From Flavobacterium sp. AG291 (GTDB lineage: Bacteria; Bacteroidota; Bacteroidia; Flavobacteriales; Flavobacteriaceae), in the NCBI RefSeq assembly GCF_003350375.1, contig NZ_QQAR01000005.1, positions 124,001 through 188,000 on the forward strand: 64,000 bases of DNA. The letters are read 5' to 3'. The translations under genes and the position numbers were made by a program. The notes below the pieces were generated by a model. It ran no database searches. It worked only from the letters and a program-made list of their open reading frames with translations, and had not been told where the DNA came from. Of this stretch, positions 16,249 through 23,452 are shown piece by piece (the first letter of the stretch is position 1; each line of letters opens with the position of its first letter).

Positions 16249-16278
16249 TTTGTAGTTTAAATTAAAAGTGTAATTTTG
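16249..16278 (+). promoter_or_regulatory. Promoter with overlapping GTG...CAC palindrome
   Basis: TTTG (16249-16252), 18 bases, TAATTTTG (16271-16278). GTGTAATTTTGCAC (16268-16281) overlaps the -7 box and resembles the prophage operator-like sites at 10187 and 10336. Confidence 0.55.
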
Positions 16279-16284
16279 CACATG

Positions 16285-16346
16285 AGTTCATTTCTCATTC
16301 GAGAAAAGGAAATCGAAAAACGCAAGCCTAGATGCTCTGCGTTTTT
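16285..16346 (+). ncRNA. Possible very short RNA between promoter and terminator
   Basis: From the promoter at 16249-16278 a transcript of about 60 nt would contain an ATGAG/CTCAT hairpin (16283-16297) and end at an ACGCA...TGCGTTTTTT terminator (16316-16346). No start codon with a sensible frame lies inside. It ends 6 bases from the 3' end of the toxin-like gene on the other strand, and the hairpin can serve both. Confidence 0.35.
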
Positions 16347-16351
16347 TGCTT

Positions 16352-16858
16352 TTATAATATTCCGTCAATTCTTCTTTTATATTTTTTTAACATTTTATCC
16401 CTCTGAGCATCACGACCTCTTAAGTGATAGGCCGTCAATAAAAAGTATATTGTGTTATTATATTTTGGTTCTAAAACAATCACATATTTTTCATCAATAT
16501 CATAAATATATGTTCTATATCCTTCAGGCTCTTTTACTGTAAAACAAATCACATTATTAACTTTGCGTTGTTCCAAATGATATTTCAGCCAATGTAGTCT
16601 CTGTGATCTATGTATATCAAAATCTCTTTGTTTCGTTTGAGGATCAACCACAACTGTAGTTAAGTGTCGAAATAAGGTTTCCATTTCAATCACACCATCT
16701 TCAGGTGTAGGTGTAATTTTTTTATTTAAAAAAGTAAAATTTTTATTATCAATAACATCTCTTCCGAATACTCCCTTCAAAGAAACTATTCTTTGCGCAT
16801 GAGATAAACCTGCAATATCTAATAGTTGATTGTAGTTTTTGAGTAAATTTAATGGCAT
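16352..16858 (-). CDS. RelE/barnase-like (PBECR-type) putative RNase, toxin candidate
   Basis: A 168-residue protein. The N-terminal half (residues 1-85) is unassigned. The C-terminal half shows HRSQRLHWLKYHLEQ, then the strands NNVICFTVKEPEGYRTYIYDIDEKYVIVLEPK, and the ending YFLLTAYHLRGRDAQRDKMLKKYKRR. An ..YFLTAY.. strand followed by a basic tail is typical of the phage-encoded barnase/EndoU/ColE5/RelE-like nucleases. RNA cleavage is inferred from this resemblance. The gene lies 2 bases downstream of a DUF3800 gene on the same strand, so they form an operon. The pair is far more AT-rich than the flanking phage genes. Confidence 0.55.
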   Translation of the reverse strand: MPLNLLKNYNQLLDIAGLSHAQRIVSLKGVFGRDVIDNKNFTFLNKKITPTPEDGVIEMETLFRHLTTVVVDPQTKQRDFDIHRSQRLHWLKYHLEQRKVNNVICFTVKEPEGYRTYIYDIDEKYVIVLEPKYNNTIYFLLTAYHLRGRDAQRDKMLKKYKRRIDGIL

Positions 16859-16860
16859 AC

Positions 16861-17529
16861 TTATCTGAGTTCTATAAAAAACAAATTCATTTTATCTGAA
16901 TAATTGGTTCTCATTAATTGATCATTACAATGATTTCTAATTTTTTCAATTATTTGTAATTTAGCTTGATTTAGCTTGGCTTCATCATTATGTAAATATG
17001 AAATCGCTCCCATCATAAAATCAGCCACTTGAATCATTAGACTTTCATGTGAACGTATATTCTGAACATTTCTAAATACTCCGAACTTAGTATTTAAAAT
17101 ATTTTTCAGTTTGTTCACTTTATATGCACTGAGAGTATCTTTAATATCTAAGTATACATTGTAATTATATAGGCTATTTAGGTTATGATTCAACAAATAA
17201 TAATACATCTTATAATAGAAATCATCATATGATTGATTGAAAGCATCATTATTGATTTTTTCTTTTTTTATCCCAACTGCTCTAAATTGCAAGTCAGTAT
17301 TGAAAAAATAATCTACTAATTCTATATAAAATCTCAATTTAGATTTTGAAACTTTCGACCATTTAATTTCAGCGTAAAAATTATGCTTTTTCTTTAACTC
17401 TTTTATTTGTTCAGTATGAAACTTCACCTGATTATAAGCGACACTTATTGACCCCAAGAACATATATGGTTTATGGTCATTTTCAATATGACAACTTTCA
17501 TCACAGTATATATTAAACGTTTTATTCAT
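16861..17529 (-). CDS. DUF3800 protein (RNase H-like fold), first gene of a two-gene cassette
   Basis: A 222-residue protein matching DUF3800. The N-terminal FNIYCDESCHIE motif supplies the first acidic pair, the EIKWSKVSKSKLRFYIELVDYFF block lies near residues 54-76, and the C-terminal LMIQVADFMMGAISY helix carries the last conserved Asp. This is the arrangement of an RNase H-like active site. DUF3800 genes are often seen in mobile and defence islands, function unproven. It is transcribed with the RelE/barnase-like gene just after it. A 60-base sample (17161-17220) has 12 G/C against 33 of 60 in the terminase gene (19321-19380), so the cassette has a different origin. Confidence 0.75.
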   Translation of the reverse strand: MNKTFNIYCDESCHIENDHKPYMFLGSISVAYNQVKFHTEQIKELKKKHNFYAEIKWSKVSKSKLRFYIELVDYFFNTDLQFRAVGIKKEKINNDAFNQSYDDFYYKMYYYLLNHNLNSLYNYNVYLDIKDTLSAYKVNKLKNILNTKFGVFRNVQNIRSHESLMIQVADFMMGAISYLHNDEAKLNQAKLQIIEKIRNHCNDQLMRTNYSDKMNLFFIELR

Positions 17530-17624
17530 TTCTATAAAATATCTTTATAAGTCAAATATAGATAATCCTTTAATAATAATCTAAAAGATAAACATTCCCC
17601 AATATTTCCTTCACTCCCTAAAAA

Positions 17625-17714
17625 ATGAACCCCGAAGCACCCTCTGCTTCTCCGCATTTAAACCCCGATAGTGCGGATTTGCAATCCGTGCTGTTCAACT
17701 TTGCAGATATATAA
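17625..17714 (+). pseudogene. Truncated duplicate of the terminase small-subunit 5' end
   Basis: The leader CCCCAATATTTCC and the start ATGAAC..GAAGCACCCTCT..GCTTCTCC.CATTTAAA match the leader and first 16 codons of the gene at 18312, with a 9-base difference. After HLNPD the frame enters the inverted-repeat element (AGTGCGGATTTGCAATCCGTG) and stops after 29 codons. Confidence 0.6.
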
Positions 17715-17820
17715 GATACAACCGACAACAGAAAGACCATTAAAAATCAGATTTAGAATCAGTTATTTGATTTTTTTTATTTCAGATGTTCTGTGCACGG
17801 ATTACAAATCCGCGCTATCA
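17670..17820. repeat. Inverted-repeat element, GTGCGGATTTGCAATCCGTG arms
   Basis: The left arm (17671-17693) is itself a near palindrome. The right arm (17794-17819) reads GTGCACGGATTACAAATCCG then CGCTATC, the inverse of the left. About 100 bp of AT-rich DNA lie between. The arm sequence resembles REP-like palindromes commonly found in Bacteroidetes near REP-associated transposases; no transposase is present here. Confidence 0.65.
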
Positions 17821-17983
17821 GCTTGATTCTTGACATGGGGGATACACAATTATAAAGTCTAAAGAAATTCTAATACTAAACCTCCGTATGCTGAAAAATA
17901 ATCTATTGAAAAATCAATTTTTCCACACTAGTTGTCACAACATATACTACATTTGTGCTACATTTGTGCTATCAATTCAATAA

Positions 17984-18012
17984 AAAAAACCCATCCTTTT
18001 CAGATGGGTCAA
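17984..18012. terminator. Terminator-like hairpin
   Basis: A-run, ACCCATC, seven-base loop, GATGGGT, then CAAAAAT. It could end a short transcript on either strand, and no gene abuts it. Confidence 0.45.
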
Positions 18013-18311
18013 AAATAAATTTACTGTCTGTTTGATGCCTTTACTATTAAGTAAATCAACATCAGAATTCCTATGTCCATAGTAATCTCTGTAAGTTAAA
18101 CATTCAGTGAACTACTCTTAAAACCACAGCTCGAACCTGTGGTTTTATTCATATAAGTAACCTACTTATACTTACAAATTTAGAGCACAACTTTTAAAAT
18201 CCTTCATTCATAACATATTGATTTTTTAAAAAAAATATTGTAAGCATTAAACGAATGATTTAAGTCAATTTTAACAATTACCTACCCCAATATTTCCCAA
18301 ACCCCTCCCCA

Positions 18312-18851
18312 ATGAACGAAGCACCCTCTCAAACGAGCGCTTCTCCCCATTTAAAAAAACCTACCCGCAAAGGCGTAAAACCCCAGTACCGCGACGACTA
18401 CCCCGCACAGGCTCACAAGCTCTGTCTGTTGGGTGTACAGGACAGGGATCTCGCGGCGTATTTTGGCGTATGCCGCAAGACCATCCTGAACTGGAAAAAC
18501 TCCTACCCCGACTTTGCCGAGGCCATATCCCGTGGCAAAAAGGCTGCCGATATGGAGGTGGCAGCTTCGCTATACCAGGCAACGCTGGACAGGATCATTA
18601 CGACCAAACAGGCTATTAAATGCAAGGAGATCTATTATGACGATAACGGTAAACGCGTAGAGAAGGAACGCGTGGAGGTCGTGGAAGTGGAAAAACACAT
18701 TCCGGCCGACTTCCGCAGCCAGCAGTTCTGGCTCAAGAACCGCAACCCCAAGATGTGGAGCGACAAATATTTAGAGGATGACGATGATGCGCCTAAAGCC
18801 GTCTCCCTGAACCTGGGCTCCGGCCTCGACCCTTATGAAACTGCTGATTAA
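18312..18851 (+). CDS. Phage terminase small-subunit-like protein
   Basis: A 179-residue protein. Residues 1-25 are Ser/Pro/Lys-rich. A helix-turn-helix follows at about residues 30-75 (QAHKLCLLGVQDRDLAAYFGVCRKTILNWKNSYPDFAEAISRG), the DNA-recognition layout of small terminases. A coiled helical region (ADMEVAASLYQATLDRI) and a Trp-containing C-terminal tail (FWLKNRNPKMWSDKY) are typical of the homo-oligomeric subunit. It would recognise packaging-site DNA and load the large subunit. It overlaps the large-subunit gene by 17 bases, the usual terminase arrangement. Its 5' end was partly duplicated at 17597-17664. Confidence 0.82.
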   Translation: MNEAPSQTSASPHLKKPTRKGVKPQYRDDYPAQAHKLCLLGVQDRDLAAYFGVCRKTILNWKNSYPDFAEAISRGKKAADMEVAASLYQATLDRIITTKQAIKCKEIYYDDNGKRVEKERVEVVEVEKHIPADFRSQQFWLKNRNPKMWSDKYLEDDDDAPKAVSLNLGSGLDPYETAD

Positions 18852-20160
18852 GCAGGAACATGCCATTTTTTTCCTGAAGGACAACGTTACCGAAGAAGTG
18901 CTGTACGGCGGTGCTGCCGGTGGCGGAAAATCAGCTCTTGGTTGTTTGTGGCTTATGGAAATGTGCCAGAAATACCCCGGAACACGCTGGCTTATGGGGC
19001 GCAGCAAACTGAAAACCCTTAAGGAAACCACGCTCAACACCTTCTTTGAGTTGGCTACGATGCTAAAGCTGGGCGGACAGTTTAATTATAAGTCGGCAGA
19101 GCACATCATCCACTGGAAAAATGGCAGCCAGATTATCCTGAAAGACCTGTTCCTCTATCCTTCCGACCCAAATTTTGACAGTCTTGGGTCACTCGAAATT
19201 ACAGGTGCTTTTATTGACGAATGCAACCAGGTAGCTTATGCCGCATGGCAGATCGTCAAGTCCCGAATACGCTACAAGCTCAACGAGTACAACCTCATCC
19301 CTAAGATGCTGGGAAGCTGCAACCCCGCCAAGAACTGGACGTACAAGGAGTTCTACAAAACCACCCGCGAAGGTCGGCTTGCCCCTTATCGCCGTTTCAT
19401 TCAGTCGTTGCCTACGGACAATCCGCACCTGCATCCGAGTTATCTGCAATCACTCTTACGATTGGATAAAAACAGCCGCGAACGCCTCTACTTTGGCAAC
19501 TGGGAGTATGACGACGATCCTGCGACCCTCATAGACCACGACAGCATTGCCGATTACTTCTCGCCAACTCACCTTTCGCCGGATGGCGTAAAATACATGA
19601 CCATAGACGTGGCCCGTAAGGGTAAGGACAAAACGGTGTTCCGAATCTGGCATGGTTGGGTGTGCATTAAGCGGGAGGCTATTGCCAAGTCAGGCCTTGA
19701 TGAAGTTGTGGGTCGTGCACGGATATTACAATCCAAACACGGCATTGCGCTATCCAACATCATTGCCGATGAAGATGGCGTGGGCGGTGGCGTGGTGGAC
19801 TTCCTGAAGTGCAAGGGCTTCGTGAACAATTCGGCTCCTCTTGAAATGCGGGAGGGTAACACCTTCGTAAAACCCAATTTTGACAACCTCAAGAGCCAGT
19901 GTTCCATAAAAATGGCGGAGATGATTACCAACAGGCTGGCAGGAGAAATTTGCGATGACGACCATGTTCGCCAAAGCACCTCTGAAGAAATGGAACAAGT
20001 CAAGCTTAAAGACATTGACAAAGACGGCCGCAAGGGCATCATCCCCAAAGACCGCATCAAGGAACTCATAGGCCGTTCCCCCGACGAATGGGACAGCATC
20101 ATGATGCGGTACTGGTTTGCGTTGAGGAAGGATTACTCAGCCCGTATTCGCATAGGTTGA
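18835..20160 (+). CDS. Phage terminase large subunit
   Basis: A 441-residue DNA-packaging motor with ATPase and nuclease domains. Walker A GGAAGGGKS is at residues 25-33 and Walker B GAFIDECNQ near 124-132. The C-terminal RNase H-like nuclease has MTIDVARKGKDKTV (about 257), IIADEDGVGGGVVDFL (about 309) and a final SPDEWDSIMMRYWF acidic segment. All key residues are present and the length is normal, so the protein could be functional even though portal, capsid and most tail genes are missing nearby. Coding overlap with the small subunit supports co-translation. Confidence 0.93.
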   Translation: MKLLIKQEHAIFFLKDNVTEEVLYGGAAGGGKSALGCLWLMEMCQKYPGTRWLMGRSKLKTLKETTLNTFFELATMLKLGGQFNYKSAEHIIHWKNGSQIILKDLFLYPSDPNFDSLGSLEITGAFIDECNQVAYAAWQIVKSRIRYKLNEYNLIPKMLGSCNPAKNWTYKEFYKTTREGRLAPYRRFIQSLPTDNPHLHPSYLQSLLRLDKNSRERLYFGNWEYDDDPATLIDHDSIADYFSPTHLSPDGVKYMTIDVARKGKDKTVFRIWHGWVCIKREAIAKSGLDEVVGRARILQSKHGIALSNIIADEDGVGGGVVDFLKCKGFVNNSAPLEMREGNTFVKPNFDNLKSQCSIKMAEMITNRLAGEICDDDHVRQSTSEEMEQVKLKDIDKDGRKGIIPKDRIKELIGRSPDEWDSIMMRYWFALRKDYSARIRIG

Positions 20161-20396
20161 TTTGTGGATTCGGTTATTCGGTTATTTGAAGCTTCACTCA
20201 ATCGGATAAACGCATTGAATTAATTATCAACAAATGGAACGCGGATTTTCTTTCGTTACTGTCATTCCGACGAAGGAGGAATCTCTTTAAATCCCAACAG
20301 ATCCGATTGAGATTCTTCGGCTCCATTACATTCCGCTCAGAATGACAAGCGGCGGAGAACAAATAAACAAATCATCGCATAACCAAATAAACATCT
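20161..20396. repeat. Spacer with GTCATTC..GAATGACA repeat
   Basis: 20261-20346 is a palindrome of the GTCATTCTGAA family in which the arms have swapped ends (GTCATTCCGACGAAGGAGG first, CATTCCGCTCAGAATGAC last), i.e. the reverse orientation. A fragment GGAACGCGGATTTTC precedes it. Confidence 0.75.
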
Positions 20397-20936
20397 ATGA
20401 AAAACATCACCCTAAAACACTACACCCGCTTGCGGGATACTCTCGAATATGACCTGATACTGGAACACCTGAAACCAAAGAACAACTTTGGCGGAAAGCA
20501 GATGAACATCCACACCATGCCTTATGCCAATGTAAAATACTGCATCAGGCTGCTGCCAAAGATTACCGACTGGAATGGCATACGCCAACTCTTTGAGATT
20601 TGCTTTGATATTGACGAAAAGACCTTTTGGAAAGCCCCTATAACCGACTTCTTTGCAGCACGTAAGTTTGTTGTGGAAGAGTTTGCGCGCATTATCGCTA
20701 TCGAAAACAAGCTGCTTGCCACAATGAGCACCGACAGTCACCTGTGGGATATGGCAGGCGCCGATAAGCTCAAGCCGTACAGCGACACGCTTCCGCTATT
20801 GCAGTTGGGAAAACAGTTTGGGCAACACCCTTTTGATGTGGGACGAAAACCCTACGGCGAAATATTCAGCCTTTTGGCACAAACCAAAGCCCAGAATGAA
20901 GTGGAGAATGAGTATAGGAAATTGGTTTCGGGTTAA
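20397..20936 (+). CDS. Phage structural-module hypothetical protein
   Basis: A 179-residue helical protein, MKNITLKHYTRLRDTLEYDL, with the block NVKYCIRLLPKITDWNGIRQLFEICFDIDEKTFW and a C-terminal LLQLGKQFGQHPFDVGRKPYGEIFSLLAQTKAQNEVENEY. It follows the terminase large subunit on the same strand. In Flavobacterium-like prophages genes of this size sit beside the terminase, but I cannot name a function. Intact frame, GC content like that of the terminase. Confidence 0.6.
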   Translation: MKNITLKHYTRLRDTLEYDLILEHLKPKNNFGGKQMNIHTMPYANVKYCIRLLPKITDWNGIRQLFEICFDIDEKTFWKAPITDFFAARKFVVEEFARIIAIENKLLATMSTDSHLWDMAGADKLKPYSDTLPLLQLGKQFGQHPFDVGRKPYGEIFSLLAQTKAQNEVENEYRKLVSG

Positions 20937-20985
20937 CGGGTTTCGGGTTCAGAGTTGCTTACTCGTGCTGAATTCAGAAACGCCT

Positions 20986-21089
20986 GTCATTGCGAGCCTG
21001 CCTGCCGGCAAAGGCAGGGAGGAACGACGTGGCAATCTATTCTAATTCCAATAGATTGCCACGCTTCATTTCATTCCGCTCGCAATGAC
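20986..21089. repeat. GTCATTGCGAGC-family palindrome
   Basis: Starts GTCATTGCGAGCCTGCCTGC, centre GGCAATCTATTCTAATTCCA and ATAGATTGCC, ends CGCTCGCAATGAC. Related copies: 21875-21935 (half), 22551-22590 (half), 24624-24662 (half), 43147-43217 and 56785-56856. Confidence 0.85.
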
Positions 21090-21162
21090 TAACAAGACGA
21101 GTAAGCAGTGCTAGTGGGTTGGGGTGAGGCCAAACAAATAACCAAATCCACGAATCAACAAA

Positions 21163-21756
21163 TTACCCTACAGTATTCACCCCAAGAATCTCCCCATAGG
21201 CAACCGCTGCTTTATGCACCAGTTCGGTCCAGTCGTCGGCAGCGTTATCATCGGCACCATCGGAGATGTATTTAAGGCACAGGAAAGGAATTTCCTCGGT
21301 CATAGCAATCATGGCAAGAGCATAGGCCTCCATATCAACTACAGTATAATCGGCGGCGGTGTGACCCATCTCGAAGTTATCGCCCGTACCGCAAACAGCA
21401 GTTTTGAGTCCGGGTAGTTCGAGGCCGTAACTGACAACCGACGGCAGCCCCGAAAATGGCGTTTCATACTTCTGGTAGCCCAGTGCCTGAACATCCATGT
21501 CGCGTTGCACGAAACCTGTACAGCACACTACCTCGCCTTTTGCAAAATGCGCACTCCCGGCAGAACCCAGATTAACGATAAGCTTAGGCTTTTTGGCAGC
21601 AATGGCTTTGGTAAGCTGATAAGCAGCATTGACTTTTCCGATACCGGTAATAAGCTTTTCGTGTCCGTTAAAGACTTCGGCAGCTTCCGATGCCAGCGCA
21701 AAAGTGAAGAGTATATCATCAAAGGCAAAAGCCGTGGTTTCGTTGATAACGATCAT
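21163..21756 (-). CDS. Phosphorylase-superfamily nucleosidase (MTA/SAH or futalosine nucleosidase-like)
   Basis: A 197-residue protein of the PNP/UDP phosphorylase superfamily. Visible marks are ITGIGKVNAAYQLTKAI (about residues 36-52), LIVNLGSAGS (about 59-68), CGTGDNFEM, the substrate-binding VVDMEAYALAMIA near 140 and FLCLKYISDGADDNAADDW with the catalytic Asp. It would split a purine nucleoside into base and ribose derivative. I cannot tell by eye whether the substrate is methylthioadenosine/SAH or a futalosine-type menaquinone precursor. It is on the - strand between prophage fragments. Confidence 0.8.
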   Translation of the reverse strand: MIVINETTAFAFDDILFTFALASEAAEVFNGHEKLITGIGKVNAAYQLTKAIAAKKPKLIVNLGSAGSAHFAKGEVVCCTGFVQRDMDVQALGYQKYETPFSGLPSVVSYGLELPGLKTAVCGTGDNFEMGHTAADYTVVDMEAYALAMIAMTEEIPFLCLKYISDGADDNAADDWTELVHKAAVAYGEILGVNTVG

Positions 21757-21874
21757 GGTAGAATTTTTTGCAAAGATAACTTTTAATGTTTCGGGTTTGG
21801 AGTTTGTGGTTTAGAGTTATTTACTCGTGGATAGTTTTCAGTTGCATTCGTAGTTTTCAGTAATGGAAGGGTCT

Positions 21875-22017
21875 GTCATTGCGAGCCTGCCTGCCGGCAA
21901 AGGCAGGGAGGAACGACGTGGTAATCTCTTCTGATCCAAATCAATACTCAATGGAACACGGATCCCGATAGCTATCGGGACGGATTTGGGAAGATGAATA
22001 CGGATGAATGCGGATTT
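21875..22017. repeat. Half GTCATTGCGAGC repeat followed by a GCGGAT-family copy
   Basis: 21875-21935 is a left half-palindrome. 21952-22017 reads GGAACACGGAT, CCCGATAGCTATCGGG, ACGGATTTGGGAAGATG, then GCGGATTTTT, running up to the stop of the lipoprotein gene. Confidence 0.75.
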
Positions 22018-22443
22018 TTACCGGCTTAAATAAGAGTTTTCCTTAAGCTTTGGGTAAACCTTATCAATATTGTAAAGCATAAGATGAGAAGTACCCTCTA
22101 CCATAAAAACAGTATTGCTATCAACAGCAAGCACTTTACACTTATGCCCGTTTATGGTGAGTATCTTTTTTTCAGCATCATAGTTCCATAAAAGGGGAGT
22201 ATTCCTTACTGAGCCATCATCGTTAAAAATGGTATTTTCTTCATCAGAATACATCAGGATACTTTTAAGCACCCCATCAGCATCAAACACATAATAGTCA
22301 TTAGGCCAGTTATCGGTTTTCTTTTTTAGGGTTTTGCCTTCTAAAACCACCCATTTACTTTTGATAAGCTTTTCTTCCAGATCAGATTGCCTGTTACAGG
22401 AAAACAGGGCAAGAGCAAGCAATAAAAACAACAGTTGTTTCAT
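22018..22443 (-). CDS. Small lipoprotein, paralogue of the gene at 22904
   Basis: A 141-residue lipoprotein. The signal MKQLLFLLLALALFSCNRQ has its lipid-bearing Cys in LFSC. The mature part begins with a helix (LEEKLIKSKWVV) and then strands WNYDAEKKILTINGHKCKVLAVDSNTVFMVEG, which fits a small lipocalin-like barrel (the KW.. opening is common in such proteins), ending MLYNIDKVYPKLKE. The gene at 22904 has the same opening and ending. Outer-membrane anchoring is inferred, function unknown. Confidence 0.75.
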   Translation of the reverse strand: MKQLLFLLLALALFSCNRQSDLEEKLIKSKWVVLEGKTLKKKTDNWPNDYYVFDADGVLKSILMYSDEENTIFNDDGSVRNTPLLWNYDAEKKILTINGHKCKVLAVDSNTVFMVEGTSHLMLYNIDKVYPKLKENSYLSR

Positions 22444-22903
22444 GAGTTTGGGTTAGAAAGTAAAGCTACAAATTTTTCTGGCACTCTCCTTAAATGGAAC
22501 ACAGATGACACAGATTGCACAGATGAACACGGATTTTTCTCAACGCTGCTGTCATTACGAGCGTAGTGCAACGGAGCGTGGTAATCTCTCCTAAACCCAG
22601 TCAATATGAATTTAAACGCGGATTGGGCGGATTTTTCAGCAACGGTGGTTTCCCCTCCTTCGGAGGGGTGGCTGAAAGCCGGGGTGGTTATTTAATTCCC
22701 ATTTTATTAAACAAAACACCCCGCCCAATGGGCACCCCTCTGAAAGAGGGGAAACCTACTCTTACTTTAAAAAAACACAAGCAAACCATGCGAATGCGAG
22801 TGAAGCTAGCGGCATTAAACTCTGTGGCGTTAAGCAAATCAAAGCCTAAGGAGTTCAGCCTTGAATTTTTGGTGCTGCCTGTTTCAAGACAAAAGAACAG
22901 AGA
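22444..22903. repeat. Repeat cluster between two paralogous lipoprotein genes
   Basis: Holds, in order, a GCGGAT-family copy (22494-22537), a half GTCATTGCGAGC copy (22551-22590), a GCGGAT fragment (22612-22640), an empty GGTTTCCCCTCC inverted-repeat element (22647-22756) and an internally deleted copy of the 178-bp repeat (22796-22897). No gene is seen. Confidence 0.85.
22647..22756. repeat. Empty GGTTTCCCCTCC...GGAGGGGAAACC inverted-repeat element
   Basis: The left arm (22647-22689) and right arm (about 22714-22756) pair as in the element at 4334-4846, but only about 25 bp of AT-rich sequence (ATTTAATTCCCATTTTATT) lie between them and no DUF559 gene is present. Confidence 0.85.
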
Positions 22904-23317
22904 TTACCCTCCCAAACACCTGCCTGGTCCTTTTTTGAGTTTAGGATAGGTCTTATCGATATTGTAAAGCATAAAATTAGTAGTACCGCGCTGCAAACGT
23001 ATGGTATCGCCTTCAACAGTAAGCACTTTGAACTCTTTTCCGAAAAGAGTCAGTTTTTCGGATGTATATTTCCAGTCATCACGAATTTTTGCCGGCTTTT
23101 TACCCATAAATACAACCTCAGACGATATAAGACATTCTTTAACCTTTCCATTGTCATAAAATCTCAGATAGGTCGGGGGCCATTTATCAAACTCATTTAT
23201 TAGAGATGTTCCCTTGTAAAACACCCACTTGCTATTAATAAGCTGTTCTTCCAAAGCAGATTGCCTGTTACAGGAAAACAGGGCGATAGCAAACAGTAAA
23301 AATAGCAGTTGTTTCAT
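22904..23317 (-). CDS. Small lipoprotein, paralogue of the gene at 22018
   Basis: A 137-residue lipoprotein with signal MKQLLFLLFAIALFSCNRQ. The mature segments ALEEQLINSKWVFYKG, WKYTSEKLTLFGKEFKVLTVEGDTI and FMLYNIDKTYPKLKKG line up with the neighbouring paralogue. The last codons (GPGRCLGG) lie at the junction with the deleted 178-bp repeat, so the natural C-terminus may have been altered by that insertion. No enzymatic motif is seen. Confidence 0.72.
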   Translation of the reverse strand: MKQLLFLLFAIALFSCNRQSALEEQLINSKWVFYKGTSLINEFDKWPPTYLRFYDNGKVKECLISSEVVFMGKKPAKIRDDWKYTSEKLTLFGKEFKVLTVEGDTIRLQRGTTNFMLYNIDKTYPKLKKGPGRCLGG

Positions 23318-23452
23318 GAATTTGGGTTAGAAAGTAAAGCTACAAATTTTTCTCATCTCTATTATTTTAAAGAACGCAGATTGGGCAGATTTGGGCGGAT
23401 CCCGATAGCTATCGGGACAGATTTACCCAACGTTCTTTGCCTTGGGACAGGA

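Larger units (their letters stand above)
17530..18311. other. Gene-poor stretch with a gene fragment, an inverted-repeat element and two hairpins
   Basis: Contains a truncated copy of the 5' end of the terminase small-subunit gene (17597-17664), an inverted-repeat element at 17670-17820, a terminator-like ACCCATC/GATGGGT hairpin (17984-18012), a CCACAG/CTGTGG hairpin (18121-18146) and AT-rich filler. ACATTTGTGCT is repeated in tandem around 17950-17970. No full gene is seen. Confidence 0.7.

Noticed and set aside
16276..16542. 88-residue frame on the + strand opposite the toxin-like gene
   Set aside because: It is antisense to a better-supported gene and passes through a terminator hairpin.
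22566..22949. 127-residue frame in the repeat cluster
   Set aside because: It is made of three different repeat families and has no family resemblance.
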